Shown: positions 24,301 to 38,933, counted from the stretch's first letter. The stretch: DNA of 64,000 bases from Pseudoscleropodium purum (GCA_963969395.1 OZ017802.1:17639410-17703409); one strand, 5' to 3'. Notes: generated by a model not told the origin, from the sequence alone. Numbers and translations are program-made.

Positions 24301-25393
24301 GCGAGCAATTTCCTCGGGGTTGGCTGTTCCATCATCGCTGGGACAAGAAGCCTGGATTGATTGATGGTATGTACAGTAAGAAATGAATCTTTCTGTATGC
24401 TAAGCTGTGTAAAATAATTTAGTCGGTCCATCCGTAAATGTCATCAACTGCCTTACTCGTAAACCCAACTGATCTTGTGTTTGATTTTCCTCAGGACACC
24501 AGATTCAGCAGATCACCATTAGCGGAAGGGTGAGTATTTCCTACTTCACCTGAATGCCGCTCAGGACTCAATCCGCATATACTTTTCTGAATTTTATCAT
24601 TTATGCTATTACTTTGTAAATATCATTAACTGGTGAGATACTTCGTTTCTAAGAACCGTGTTTGCTGGTGCAGACCTCAGCTTTTGTCCCAGCTGTACAG
24701 AAATACAGTGGACCTGAGCTGAAAGGTGCTAAGACGACCACAAATGTTGCAGGTGAAATATCACCTGAAGATGAGGCTGTGGTAGACCCTGATGCGGATG
24801 CAGATACTGCTACTGGTGATGTCATTGCAGATAAAGCTGGTCCTAGCGAAACTCCTAAGCGTGGTAGGGGACGACCTCCAAAAGCGAAAGCGGAAAATGC
24901 AGCGACACCTACAGCAGCCGTCAGCAACGACAGTCCTGGTGTAGCGAAGAAGCGAGGGAGACCCCCGAAGCTGAAAACGACCGCGAAGACTCCCCCCTCT
25001 GTCCCCAGCGAAGACAAGACAGAGGTAGAGGAGACGGAAAAGAAGAGTCCTGCTGAGCAACCCAAGCAACGAGGCCGACCTCCAAAGGCAAAAGCTGATG
25101 CTTCCAAGGAGGCCGTCAGCAAGGCTTTGGAAGAGGCTCCAGCTAAAGAAGAACAGGATGATGCCGAGCCCGTAACGCCCAAGCGCCGGGGTCGGCCTCC
25201 CAAGTCGAAACCTGAAGCTCCAGAAGAGTCCGAGGTGACGAAGAAGGCCAAAGGGGAGGAAGCTGCTCCAGTTGGCTCCGCCGAGGCAAAGAAAAGAGGC
25301 CGACCTCCGAAGGCGAAAGCCGAGACAGATGCTCCTGCTGCTGTTGCTACGACGCCAACCCCACAGAAAAGAGGCCGCCCTGCGAAGACCTAA
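21370..25393 (+). CDS. FPG1: Plant formamidopyrimidine-DNA glycosylase with AT-hook tail
   Basis: Bifunctional base-excision repair enzyme of the Fpg/Nei family acting on oxidised purines and abasic sites. Ten exons: 21370-21598, 21800-21851, 22179-22236, 22893-22961, 23186-23311, 23536-23586, 23909-23986, 24267-24366, 24495-24529 and 24674-25393 (TAA). The sum is 1518 nt, 505 residues, all phases consistent. MPELPEVE supplies the catalytic Pro and Glu after Met removal. GKHMWLELD carries the conserved Lys, and FTDKRRFARVRLL and GIGNWVGDEVLYQSKIHP are family motifs. The final finger is the plant zincless type (FHHRWDKKPG). The last exon (240 residues) is an acidic/basic tail with six AT-hook-type motifs (five [GKQR]RGRPPK or close, the last KRGRPAK), expected to hold AT-rich DNA in the nucleus. 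Confidence 0.93.
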
Positions 25394-26339
25394 GTTGCCA
25401 CATGTCAACTTGCAATCTTTTGAACGTCGTTGGTTGTTTTTTGAAAGTTAGTTGTCATTTGGCAGTTAGATGTCATTTGGAAGTTAGTTGTCATTTGGAT
25501 GTGGCACTAAGCTGGTGAAGTGTACATGTTTTGTTTTCTGGTGCATGGACTCATTCCAGCTCATTTTTGCTGTGTATTTTTGTCTTTCTCACTAGACTTT
25601 CCATCTAGGAACAGAGGACCATGTTGTACTTTTTATTTCTTATTCTTGTCTCTACGACTATAGTAATCTCGCCATCAATGTTAGATAGAGCTCCATATTG
25701 AGGTCCTAACTGTTTCAGGTTCTTGTGGTCCTTCTCGATTCATTATGCTGAAAACTTAGATCCCATCTTCGGTTATTATTTATGGATTGTATCCTAATCA
25801 CAAACAAATGACATCAAGCAAATGACATTAATTTTTCTTTCTAGAACTCCAGGCAGTTTAAATTCTTTTCTGAAACAAAACCCAAAGAACATAGAAAAAA
25901 AAAACAGCTCCTCTCTTTGCAAGGAGAACACTGAAGAGATAGTTTCAAGTTATTCTACATACACAAAAAAACAGCCCTTCCCCTGCCTGCCCCCGCATTC
26001 AGCTACTCTTACTAAATCCCCCACCGTTGATCTAGAATTGAATAGTCTTGAAACTCATCCTTGTGCCATCAATTTAAAAAGAAGAATTTCGCTGATCTGA
26101 AAGCCCCCGCCGTCGATCTGCTTCCAATAAACTTGAAACCCTCCTCGTTGCCGTTGATTTCTAGAAAACTCGACATCGTTGAACAAGCCGACGCTGAATC
26201 GTGGCCGCTGAGAGCAAATTAGGGTTTAGAGGTCACTTGGAGCTTCTGCGTTCGGGTTGGAGGTAAGTTGTCACAGCTGAAATTTTTGAGAGTCGTCTTG
26301 TTCTCTCCCTTTTGTAGTGTACTTATACTCAAAGTCTGC

Positions 26340-28080
26340 AAGGTTCCTATCTTTCATTTCGTGGTGTGTGTGTGGAATGGTTCATAATTCTAAATCCTTT
26401 GGGCTAATTGAGCAAACGCTGCTTTGAGAATGCACTGAGATTTGGGTCTGAATTTTTGGTGGTCTTCGTTATTGTTCTCGTTAATGCTTTTTGATTCACC
26501 TGTATGTGTATTTCTAAATGCAATTTCAGGAATTAGAAAGCAGGACGAAGGATAAGCAGATTAGGGTTTAGGATTCTGGCATGGTCGTATGCAGAGATTA
26601 GATTAGAGAAACTGCAAAGATCTTAGCATTGAATCATTCATGGTTTTTCGTAATGTAAATTTTGAGTGTAGAAGTTTTACAACCAATAGAATAAAGACTT
26701 GTGTACCCCTTCCAATTTTTCTATAAAAATTTTACAACCAATGGGGAAATGACATGTGTACCCCTTTTTGCTAGTCATGTGTAGTTTACACAAAAACACA
26801 ACAATTTTATCACTATCCACCTAAAGTACAACACACATGTATAAGTTTTATAACCAATAGAAAAAAGACTTGTGTAACCTTTCCAATTTTTATGTAAAAA
26901 TTTTACAACCAATGGGGAAATGACATGGATACCCTTTTTGCTAGTCATGTGCAGTTTTCACAAAAACACAATAGTCTTATCACTATCCACACAAAATATA
27001 GCACATATGTATAGTACGCAAAGGAAGTAGAAATGGAAATGACTATGTGGTGAGAAACTGCCATCCTAATGTGATTTGAGGCTATTGAGTAGGTGACATG
27101 GTTCACCATCATGTGTGATTTTACTCATAATAAAGTCTTGAATGTATAGTAGAGGAGGTAGAAATAGAAATGACTATGTGGTGAAAAATTGCCATCCCAA
27201 AGCATAGTACACATGTATAGTGCGTAGAGGAGGTAGAAATGAAATGGCTATGGTAAGAAATTGCCATTCTAATGTGATTTGAGGCTATTGAGAAAATGGT
27301 TCACCATCATGTGTGATTTACTCATAATAAAGTCTTGAATATGTAGCAGAAGAGGTAGAAATGGAATGACTATGTGGTGAGAAACTACCATCCCAATGTG
27401 ATTTGAGGCTATTGAGCAATTGAAATGACTGTGTGGTGAGAAACTGCCATTCAATGTGATTTGAGGCTATTGAGCAATGAAAATGATTGTGTGGTGAGAG
27501 ACTGTCATTCTAATGTGATTTGAGGCTATTGAGCAGGTGACATGGTTCACCATCATGTGTGATTTTACTCATAATAAAGTCTTGAATATACAACAGAGGA
27601 GGTAGAAATAGAAATGAGTATGTAGTGAGAAACTACCATTCCAATGTGATTTGAGGCTATTGAGTAGGTGAAATGGTTCACCATCATGTGTAATTTTACT
27701 CATAATAAAGTCTTGAATTTGGTGAGGTTTGCAAAATGGCTTTGAAATGTTGAAAAATAGCAATAAAAATTGTAAAAAACACATTTGAGGCTAAACCTCC
27801 TTCTATTAAAATGCTTTCAATCACTCATAACTTCTTGAATTGATGTGAAATTTTAACCACACAAATGAGACTAGTATACATAACTCTTCTAATTTTTTCT
27901 GATTGGAAATAGACTTTGTATGAAGAAACAAGCTGCCAAAGTTCATTATAATCTAAAAATGTTGGGATTTTAAACTTTGAATTGCTTCCTAACATTCAAA
28001 ACAACTTGAATTGACATGAAAAATTTACTACAATAACTAAATTGCAAGGAGAATGTAATCCAAAAGGTTCTTATTGAAAA
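26340..28080. repeat. Segmental duplicate A (second copy at 50440-53370), with tandem units
   Basis: About 26340-27010 matches about 50440-51100 (for example the block containing gggctaattgagcaaacgctgctttgagaatgc), and about 27700-28080 matches about 52960-53350. Between them lie tandem units of about 110-140 bp built on gaggtagaaatggaaatgac, gaaactgccatcc, caatgtgatttgaggctattgag and, in some, atggttcaccatcatgtgtg plus cataataaagtcttgaa. This copy has about six units. Confidence 0.8.
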
Positions 28081-28799
28081 CAAATATTGGATAAAAGAGA
28101 TACAGGCCTCCAAAGCTATCAAATGCAATTTGGTGGATCAAATTGAATTTGTGAACTTCAATTGGCTTCCAAAAAATCAATTCTTGGATTCATTTGAAAA
28201 TTTTATCTCACAAATTAGAAGAAAAAACACAAATTATCCAATAAGTTTGATTGAATTTAGACATTGGATGCAAAAGTTACACTACTTTGAATTGGACTTG
28301 AAACTATGTGAAGAAACCCTAGGATGTTTAGCACTTGCAAAAAATTTTGATTTACAATTGGGAGTGAATTGAATAGAAAAATACATGAGATCACTCTTAG
28401 AATCATTGGCTCCATTCAATGGCATATTTTGATTGATTATAGTTGCACCTATGACCATTAATAGGAACCTAGGCACCTTTGACTTTGAAAAATTATATCT
28501 TATTCATTCTAAGTCAAATAAATTTAAATTTAAATTCCCATTGCCGTGTTCCTCATTTTTCTTTCTTCCACAATAATGTAAAAAGTCTTTGGGTTTATCC
28601 ATTTCTGCACAAGGGTCTTCTTTCCTTTAGATGAGTACTTTCTAAGCCTTCTACCTTATAGTTGACCCACCCATAGTCGCCCATAGTTGACCACTTAAGT
28701 GATTCTTTGCATGCTTTGGAGCAATAAAAGGCAATGTAAATTTTCTATCATATTGGAAGATAGAAATCATATGGATTGTACATTTCTTGGTAATTTAAT

Positions 28800-31700
28800 T
28801 CCTAGCATAAAATTACTGAAATTCAAAAATTTCCACCTTGTGGATTGCAAGATATTAGCGTTTAATCGACAAAAATCTTTTTTTTGGTCCTGCAAAAAAT
28901 AGGGGGTAGTTGCATTTCACAAGGTCAAATTTGTATGAAAAAAATGTCCAAAATGATAGCGCTTCTTTGGATTCATTATTATAGGCAAGTTAGTTGCATG
29001 CTTGAAAAAAATTTAGATAATTTAGAATTGTACAATATAAAAGAAAAAATTAATAAATAGAACAAAGTAGAGAATGATTCAAAATATGAAATTGTTAAGA
29101 ATTTAGTTATGGAATTGAAAATGCCAATCCCCATGGTTGTAATGTTGTAATAAACAATCTACACTCAATATTTTTATTTTTTTTCAAAAAAATTGAAAGT
29201 TAAGTAAAAAATAAAGGACTTCAAAGTTTATATTAGAATAGGCATTCCATAACTGCTCACAAACTAAAACTCTTTATAACTTTTATCTCATAATCAAAAT
29301 CGAATGATTAAAAGCTTTTCTCATATATATACAAATTTGAAAAATCAATTTCAAGATTCTATTTCTTAAAAAAAAAAATTTTAAAGAAATTTCAAAATTG
29401 CCTAGCCTACTTGCCAAACAATAAAAACTACATATCATACAATAACTTCTTAACCATATCGTCAAAAGTTATAAGAATTGTTGGACCTTAAATTAGAGTT
29501 ACTCTTTGGGCACATCTGTGAAAATTTAAAAAAAAAAAAAAAAAAAAATTCCTTTTGTAGTGAGCTATTCAAAATGGTGTGTTGCCAAAAATTTTGTTTA
29601 GACTATTGTGCCTAGACTTTATAACCAAGTATATTGAAATAATTATATAGGTAAAAATACATTAATTAATTGTATTTTATTACATAGAGTAATATCTACA
29701 CAAGACCCTTTGAAACATTCAATTTGAAATGGTGATGAAAATTATGCCATATAATAATTGCCTTATAAAGTGGAAGACTAAAGTGCCAATTTTGTAATGA
29801 AGAGTCTTATTTCTTGAGCAATGAGGATTGAAATAATATACAAACAGTTGATGTATGAACTCAATTTTGAAAATTTCCAAATAGAAAACAAAAATTTGGT
29901 ATTATTGTTTATTAGAATAATTCCAATGTTGAAATTGATAATTTTCAAATTTCTTCTTAAAGTTATTAGCAATTTTGTTATTTTTCCATCAAGTAATACT
30001 TTCTACTTTATAACTTTTTAATCTAAAGACAAAAATGAAAGTATTTTTGGTGAATATTTTTTCAAATATCTTCAATTCATTTTTTGTCATGTTGATTAGA
30101 ATATACAAGTTATGGGACATTGTTACATGTTTTTGTTCTAAAATATTGAAAGACAATGTATTTGAACAAATTCATGAAAAGATCTTATGTTAAAAAATAA
30201 GTATAGATGAAAATTTTAGCCTTGCTTTGAATACATGTATTTTGAAGCAATTTTGGCCTCTAAACATTTGTAGAATCCCTAGTTGGTTGTATTTTTTGAA
30301 TTTTTGGTATGCTTTTGCCTTGTTTTTATCCGTCTTTTTCCAATTTTGGATGTTTGTATGTCTATTTTGGTGTATTTATTGTCTAGTTGAGATGGATCTA
30401 AGAGTGAAGTCCAAGTTGGGTTGGATGTCCACATTTGTTTGTTGGTTGAGGGATGAATGTCTGAATGGGAGTGAGTTACCAGATAATGCCAAGTCGGAGT
30501 TGAGCTGGTCTAGTGAGGAAGTTGAGATTAATGTACCAATTAGAATGTGAGTGGTATAGGTCCTATTTGTTTTATTTTGTTTGAGTCATGTGTGTGCTCT
30601 TGTGTGTTAAGTTTGGTTGTGTGCATATGCTAATTGGAATTATGTTTTGAGTAAATGAAGATGGAGGTTTTTTACAATGTCCAAGTCGGGGAAATTTGGA
30701 AGTGGAAGAGTTTGGGTGATATAAAAGTGGAATTTAAGTTCTTTGTGATGTTGGACTTATGTGTTGACTAGCAAGAATGGAATGTGTGAAGTCCTAATTA
30801 GAGATGGTGTGAGATTGTGATAGAAGGAGTGTGGATACTAGTTGGAGAGACTCTCAAATTGTAATATGGTGAATTTGTTCACCAATTCCAAAATATAAGC
30901 AAGAAAGGAATATTTGACAATTTCCATCTACGTGTGATATTGTTGTGTGTCAATTGACTATCTACTAAAAAGAGGCGAACAACTTGCTTTTGAATTGATT
31001 AACACCCCCCTATTTCAACAAAAATCTTGAGCCATTGATTTTAAAAAAAAAATTTCCCACCCCCTCTTGATCATAGTTGATCTAATTTAATATAGAGTAT
31101 GAATACAAACTAGTGTATGGATACAAATATGGACATAAAAATACAAATGATATATATGAATACAAATAAAATCACAAATACAAAATATGTGCACCAGAAG
31201 GATACAAATATTGATACAGATTTAAATACGGGAAATATATTCCATATTGATTGCATGTCCATTGTTCTCTGGAAATTACAAGTAGGAGGGGGGTAGTTTG
31301 AAAAATAAAACAATGAATGCTCTTAATTTATAAATCAAATGTTAATTTACAGTGGATAGTGTCTGAAGTGTCATATCGATTGACAAAGTGTAGCTTGGAT
31401 GAAGTGAAGGTGAATCAAATTGGAGTTTAGTGTGTGGATGTGTTAATTTTATAGGTTAGACTAAGTCAAGGAGGGAATTTAAATGAGTTGGTTTGCTAGT
31501 TATAGTAATTCATAGTCTGGAAGATTTTGATATAAGTTGATGTGAGTTTTGCAATTTGGAAATGTTTAATTTGAAGTAAAAGAAATGGTTATGGGCGGTG
31601 TTGTGGTCTGCTTGAGAGTTGAGCCGAATTGAGTTACGTTTTAGTATCCAAATTGGAATGAATAAAGTTTAATACATTGTCATGTTAAGCTCTAATTTGT

Positions 31701-34700
31701 GTATGCAATTAAGAATGTGACATCAACCTAATCGGGGTGAAATTATAGAGTAAATAAATTAAATGAAGTTTGGTAGTTTTTGAAGGTGTTAGGAAGAAGA
31801 ATGGAGTGTTAACATAGCTAAGTGCAATCTCAAGAGGGAAAAGAGTAAATGTAATTTCTATAATTGTCAAAGTCTTAGTAATCCAAGTTGTACTGATGGA
31901 GTTAATAAGATCAAGTTGGTGGAGAAAGATTTGGTGGTTACTAGTTTGAAGACAAAGTCAAATGAGATGTGACCTGGCTAAGTCAGAAGTTTAAAATTGA
32001 ACCAGAGCAGTGAAGTTGGATGGTAGTTTTGAGTGGGAAAAAGCAGTAAAGCTTAAAGATTAGGAAGATTAAGGAAAACTAAAGATAGCTTGTGAAGTAA
32101 TCTAATCATTTGTGGCCATTACGAGTGGAGAATTCAAATTTTGGAATTAGAAATACATTGTGAGGATGGCACATTTGTTGTGGGTAAAAGAACCTTATTT
32201 CTTCTTATCTTGTGGTTGCAATGACTAATTAGCTTATTAACAAGTAAATTAGAGATAATCTTATTAGAAAGACCTCCTTGGAACAAACTTAAATTATTGT
32301 TGGGTAAAAATCCATATTGGTTCCAACTCCATCTACAACATTAAAGACTAACTTTAGGAATTAAGCAAAAAGAAGATTGGAACTATTTCCTCTTTTTATA
32401 CAATTAACAAGTCAAGTCTTTGCCAATCCTTTATTAGCTTCCTATTCAATTGCTCAGATTTTTGAATAAATCTTACATAATATGAAACAAAAATTGGATA
32501 TGACCTTATTTAGAAATTAATTAATTAATTAGTGCTACATGGACAAAGTTTCTTGTAATAACCAAAATTTAGTTAAAATGGTCGTATCCCATAAATTTGG
32601 CACTTTTTTGTTTATATATACCATGAGTTTTGAAATCTATAGCAATCCTAGACTTTATTGGTCATAGATTTTAGAGCTAGAAAGAAATGAATGGAAAAAT
32701 GGCATATGGAGTACTATATTTGAATGAAGTTTTGCATTAGAGATTTAGATTGTTCTTAATTATGATAACTTGTCAATATCATTTTCTATTCAAGTAGATT
32801 TTTTCATCAAATTTTTAACACCAATGAATGGCAAAATATTTTGTTTCTTGGAATAGATTGTAGAAAACAATCAAAGCTATTGAATAGTGTTATGAACAAA
32901 CACTTCTATGTTGTTAAATTTGAGCCCAAACCTTATTTACCTTATTTTGAAATTAACTTCCTAAATACAATGGGTGAAATTTGTCAAATCTCTCTTCAAT
33001 AAAGTTTAGATCCTTTAATATTCAAATGAGCATGTACTTATCAATGATTATGAATGAGCTTGGCCATTCATTCCTTACCTTAATTATTCCTCAAAAGACA
33101 AGGTCTACCGCTTAGATAGTTAACCATTAATTGTTAGATCCTTTGATGAATAGCTGCATTCTTTGTTTCTAATATTTTTCTAAAAAAAATCATTAGACAA
33201 ATTCTTGTCTTTTGCATCATTTCAAGTTTGAAGGCCTCCTAAGGTTTTTGTATTTTCTTTATATGGATTTTAGGATTTGTGATGGTTTACCAACAAGAAA
33301 ACAAAACAAAAATACCTAGTCATGAAGATCTTTTCTACATTGACTTTAATTATATTCCTTGTGTCTCAAAATAAATTGGCTAAGCAACCAACATTTTACT
33401 AAAATGATAGTATTAATTCCACAAACTTGACACTTTCACGTTTAGACTTTAGACCTTGCAATTAAAAAATGACATATGGAATATACCATTCTAATGAAAA
33501 TTCTTATCAACACACTACATGCATGATGGTGCCCATGATAAAACTTGGAGTCTTGGATCGCCAAAGTTAATTGAACTTGAATCACTAAAGTGGATCAAAC
33601 TTGAATCAATGGTCTTGATTGCATTTGAATGACAACATTAACTTGCAAGACTTGATCATTTGTCGGAGATCGTTTACAAAGCTGATGTAACTTGAATTGC
33701 ATGCTCAAATCTATTATATTAACTATAGATGGTTACGATCCGCAATTAATATATGGCATACTTTTCATCTCATTATTTGGAATTGAATGGTTCAAAGGTT
33801 TTTATGTAAATATCACTCTATATAAATAAATAAAATTTATTTATTTATTCATTTTTACCTATATAATTACTTCAATATATTTGATTATAAAATCTAGGCA
33901 CACTAGTTTGTACTTTACTTTCTAAGAGACCAAATGATGTTTTTTGGGCAATACATTAGAGGATTTTTAGGAGCTATGGAGGGCTACAAGTTCCCTTGGC
34001 TGACAATGTTGGGGGAATAGCCTTATAGCTGCTGCTTGATGTAGCATTGCGACTGCCACCTCACCAATTTTTATTTTTTTTCAAAAAAAATTTCTGCTTT
34101 TTTTTCCATTCAAAGTTTTTAAAAAGATTTAAAAAAAAAATATTGACAGTAGGAACAGGGATGGGGGAACAAGCTTGAAATGGCCCTCCCGACCTCCTAT
34201 AAATCCTCTAATGCAACAATTTTGAATAGGAAGTTTACTGCAAATAGAAAAAAATTTCATTGAAATTTTCATACAACATGTGTTTGAAGAGAAGTTCTTT
34301 GAAATTTTTTGTTTAATTCAATTTTCCATATTTTTGAAAAATAAATAAAAGCCTTGGATGAATGGGTGTAGATTGTTTATTACAATATTAAAACCATTGA
34401 GATTGGCATTTTTCAATTCTACAACTAAATTCGTAACAATTTAGTATTTTGAATAATTTTCTCTTTTAACTTAATATTTTTTTCCTATATGTTGTACAAT
34501 TTCAAATGATCTAAAATTTTTCAAACATATAGCCAACTTGCCTTGAAGAGTGAATCCAAAGAAGCACCATTATTTTGGACATTGTTTCATACAAATGTGA
34601 CCTTGTGAAGTGTAGCTTCTTTGTTTTTCACACGACCAAAACAAAGATTTTTGTCAATTCAAACACAAATATCTTGCAATTCACATGGTAAAGTGGTTGT
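28800..34700. repeat. Inverted repeat pair, arms about 420-460 bp, about 5 kb apart
   Basis: The left arm (about 28800-29260) reads ttgcaagatattagcg, cacaaggtcaaatttgtatg, cttctttggattcatt. The right arm (about 34280-34700) carries the complement (aatatcttgcaa, catacaaatgtgaccttgtg, gtgaatccaaagaagc). The interior is decayed AT-rich sequence without long ORFs. Part of the left arm (29160-29470) recurs directly at 36090-36400, so this is a dispersed family rather than a single event. Confidence 0.6.
33957..34212. mobile_element. MITE-like element, about 255 bp
   Basis: Left end attagaggatttttaggag and right end ctcctataaatcctctaat are inverted complements with few mismatches. The centre has tttttttttcaaaaaaaa and a gatgtagcattgcgactgcc stretch. 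It resembles the element at 8177-8426 in length and design. No clean target duplication was seen. Confidence 0.5.
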
Positions 34701-36933
34701 TGAGTTTATCCCTTAAAGTTCCTTGACCATATTTTCACCAAATTTGCTTTGAAAGTGTCATTTCTAATACAAATACCTTCAATGAAAAGGGGTGCATGAG
34801 TTTTGTTTCATGACATTTGGACCTACCACGTGAAAGTTATTGAACTTTGAAGTTTTTATGAATAAAAAAAATAAAAAAATGACTTTTGCTTTCATTTTGA
34901 CTAGTGAGCCTTGTATTGTTGCTGCAGCCAAAATAAAAATAAAAATAATTTTTTAATTCTCTTAAATCCAAAATAACTAAATAAATCCATAACTTTCACA
35001 CCATAGGTCCTAATGTCATGAAACAAAACTCGTGCATGCCTCATGATAGAAAGCTTTTTAAAAATACCAAAAATGCAACCAAAAGATGCATAATCTTAGA
35101 TATCTCACCATAACAAATAAGCAAAATAAACAACTAGCCTACTTTAAGGTACGGATGGATTGTGGCAATGACATGATTGTGGCAATGACATAAGGCACAC
35201 TTATGTGACATTTATACTTTTGTAAAACCAACCAAATATTATCGAGAATACTTTCAGTCTCAAGTAAAAACTTGGATATTGATGAAGCATTTTAACACCT
35301 ATATGATCCCTCTGGAATGCATTAGAATCTTTCAGGATTCTTGACAAATCTAAGCTTTGTCAATGATTGTATTAATAGAGCTGACCAGTCAACAATCCAT
35401 GGACACCTACTAAAGTAGCATTGTCAACCAATACAATGGGATTCAACAACCCCTAAATTTTGGCTAAATTTTGCTCAATTTCTACTTAATTTTTTCAACC
35501 TTCAGTGTAAAATAAATAAAACCCTTCCAAAAATGAACATTTGGTTTACCACAAACCCATTCTAAGAATACTAATGAGATTTCCTTAAAAAAACATGAAG
35601 CACAAATCTAGATATCTTTTGCATTTGCCTATTTCTAAAAACAAACAAGATACCATTCACGGCCTCATAAATCATACTCCAAGATCCATACCTTACTAGT
35701 GTGTCTTGTGCCAAAATAAAAGTAAAGGCAATTTTCTGATTTTTTAATTTATAAGAACTTTAAAATTCAATAACTTTCACGTAGTAGGTTCCAATGTTAG
35801 TGAATGAATTGAATCCCATGTATCCCCTCTCATAGAGCACTTTTAGACAATACCAAGAACGTGACCGGAGGATGTACAATTGAAGAGATTTCACTTTAAC
35901 AAAACAAATAAACATCCTAACCTAAGGTATGGAAGTTAGGTAGTTTGTTTATTTTGTTTGTTACAATGAGACCTCTAAGATTGTGCATCTCCTTGTTCTA
36001 TGCTTGGTATCGTCAAAAAGTCCTTGGTAAGGACTAAGGAGGGGTGCATAGGTTTTATTTCGTGGCATTTGTACTTACAGTGGGAAAGTTATGGATTTTA
36101 TTTTATTTTCAAAAATATTGAAAATTGAATTAAATAAAGGACTTCAAATTTTAGTTTAAAGTAGAAATTCTATAACTACCTTCAAACTAAAACTCCTCAA
36201 TCATAGCTTTCATCTCATTAATCAAAATGCAATGATTTAAAGCTTTCCTATATATATAAAAAAAAATCTAAAAACCAATTTCAAATTTTTATTTTACAAA
36301 AAAGTAATATTGAAATAATTTTTTTGAATTGCCCAAGCTATTTGCCAAGCAATGAAAATTACATATCATACAATAACTTTTCAAACATGTAGTCAATGTC
36401 ACTATCACTATCATAGGTGTTGTCAGTGTCACTATAATTGCCATTGCCAACCTCTTTCATATGTAAATCCTCTCTAGGATCTATTTCCTGCAGGGACAAT
36501 CAAGGACATTTATCAAAATGAAAATAATTAAAAAACAAAATACATTATGATCGTCTACCTCAATAAGCACATACTTTATTCACCCCATGTTTCAAGCTCC
36601 TCCAAACAATGGCCAACGAGATTGTGTCAAACACATCAAGCTACAAACTACCATTGGATACACTTCCATTTAATTACAAGATAAAATCAAGATAGTTAGT
36701 TAATCCACTAAATATAACCATCTATGGAATGTTTAGTGATCCAAATTGTATACTCCATACAAACAACCCATTTCTATATCCAATCACTCAAATCACAAAT
36801 ATAGCATACAAACACATGCTTAAGCCAAGTCCGTGTCAAAATGAAAACCCCAAAATACCAAGACTCCACAAACAAACATAGCTTTCAAGAGATAGAGTAG
36901 CATTTGAAAAGGAAGAATTGAAACAGTAATTAC

Positions 36934-38933
36934 CTCTTGGTAACATTGACTCCATGTTTTTGCAAATTGAATGGACCAATGCCTTCGTTTGTCCGTTCAA
37001 GCCATTAACCATGTGAGTGATGTCCTGTAAGATCATTGCAATTTAAAACTCATGATGAATAAGCTCATATTTTGTTCGTCATGTGTTTCAAGCTCCAGTA
37101 TACAATGGCCAATAAGATTTGTGGTAAACACGTCAAGCTAAAAAGGCCCAATCAAAGCAAAATGAATACCAATAGATGCACTTCTAGTCAATTACAAAAT
37201 ATAATCAAGATAGTTAGTTGACCCACCAAAAATAACAATCTATAGAATGTTTTGGGATCCAAATTATAGAATACTTATAAACAATTCAATTCCACATCCA
37301 ATCACTTAAGTCATAAGTATAACGTACAAACACGTGAGCCAAGTCCATGTCGGAATGGAACCCAAAAATACTAAGACTCCACAAGCAAATATAACTTCCC
37401 AAGAGAGAAAAGCATTTGAAAAGGAAGAGTTGAAACATTTGTTACCTGACTTACCTCCCTGTATTGTTGACTCCTAAGTATTGGTACATTAAGTGAGTTA
37501 CTAACTCTGTTAGTTCGTTCAAGCATGTAAGCAATGTCCTGCACATGAAATCATTGTAACTTAAAGTTCATGATGGATGCTTCAATAAGCACATACGTTG
37601 GTTGTTCCATGTTTCAAGCTCCATTGTACAATGGCTAATGAAAATTGTAGTAGACACATCAAGCTACAAAGGCCTATCCAAAGTAGAACAACTTCCAATA
37701 GATACACTTTTATTTAATTACAAGATTATTTTGAAAGGTAGTTAGTTGACACACTAAATATAATAATTTATGGAATGTTTAGTGATCCAAATTGTACACT
37801 ATATACAAACAACCCATTATACATCCAATTACTCAAGTCACAAATATAACATACAAACATGGGAGTCAAAAGGAAGAGTTCAAACAATTGTTACCTCCTC
37901 AAATTGTTGACTACCAAGTATTAGTACATTATTTGAGCCAATAGCTTCGATACTCCTTTTGAGTGTGCGAGTGATGTCCTATGAGATCATTGCAACTTAA
38001 AATTCATGATGAATGCCTTAATAAGCACATACTTTGTTCATCATGTGTTTCAAGCTCCACCATACAATGGCCAACAAGATTTGAAGAAAACAAGTCAAGC
38101 TAAAAAGGCCCGACCAAAGTAAAACAACTACCAATAGACACACTTCCATTCAATTACAAAATATTATCAAGATAGTTAATTGACCCACAAAACATAACAA
38201 TTTATAGAATGTTTAGTAATCCAAATTGTATACTATATATAAATGGCCCATTTTTGCATCCAATCGCTCAAGTTACAAGTACAGAATATGAACATAGGAG
38301 CCAGAGGAAGAGTTGAAACAACTATTACCTCCTTGTATTGTTGATTCTTGAGTATTTGCACATTAACTGGGCCATTACCTCCATTAGTCCGTTCAAGCAT
38401 GCAAGCAATGTCCTGCACATGAGATCATTGTAACTTAAAGTTTATGATGGATGCCTCAATAAGTACATACATTTTTTGTCCCATGTTTCAAGCTCCACCA
38501 TACAATGGTTAATGAGGTTTGTAGTAGACATATTAAACTACAAAGGCCTATCCAAAGTAGAACAACTTCTAGTAGATACACTTTCATTTAATTACAAGAT
38601 ATAATTAAGATAGTCAATTGACCCATTAAATATAACAATCTATGGAATGTTTAGTAATCCAAATTGTACACTACATACAAATAGCCCAATTCTACATCCA
38701 ATCACTCAAATCAGAAATATAGCATACAAATGCATGCTTAAGCCAAGTCGGTGTCAGAATGGAACTCAAAAATACTAAGACTCCACGAGCAAACATAGCT
38801 TCTCAAGAGAAAGCAAAATTTGAAAAGGAAGAGTTCAAATAATTGTTACCTTCCCACATCGTTGATTCCCAAGTATTTGCACATTAACTGAGCCAGGGCC
38901 TTTGTTAGTCCGTTTGAGTGTGCAAGTGATGCC
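36934..38933 (-). repeat. Tandem array of about 435-520-bp units, each with one 84-nt exon
   Basis: Five units share intron words (ccatacaatggcc, caagctacaaaggcc, aattacaagata, atctatggaatgtttag, caaattgtacac, aagagttgaaac) around the short exons. Exon starts are at 38933, 38412, 37978, 37538 and 37024, giving periods of 521, 434, 440 and 514 bp. Partial intron-type sequence also lies at about 39480-39690, between the TIR exon and the first short exon. Confidence 0.8.

Larger units (their letters stand above)
25394..36933. other. Repeat-rich AT-rich spacer with a leader-like exon fragment
   Basis: FPG 3' flank lies to about 25800. About 26100-26265 has higher GC and ends ggttggag before gtaagt, like a 5' leader exon. 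A following acceptor-like site (tttcag at about 26529) precedes the segment shared with 50.44 kb. No protein can be assigned. Inside are one copy of the duplicated segment (26340-28080), a pair of inverted repeats (28800-29260 and 34280-34700), a direct repeat (29160-29470 and 36090-36400) and several copies of a family near 34990-35160, 35770-35940 and, inverted, 35940-36110. Confidence 0.5.

Noticed and set aside
24649..25408. Long antisense ORFs (200 and 215 codons) opposite the FPG tail
   Set aside because: By-products of the biased AT-hook repeat codons; the sense frame carries recognisable AT-hooks.
30227..30550. 107-codon ORF
   Set aside because: Hydrophobic low-complexity start in AT-rich DNA, no homology recognised, no promoter or splice context.
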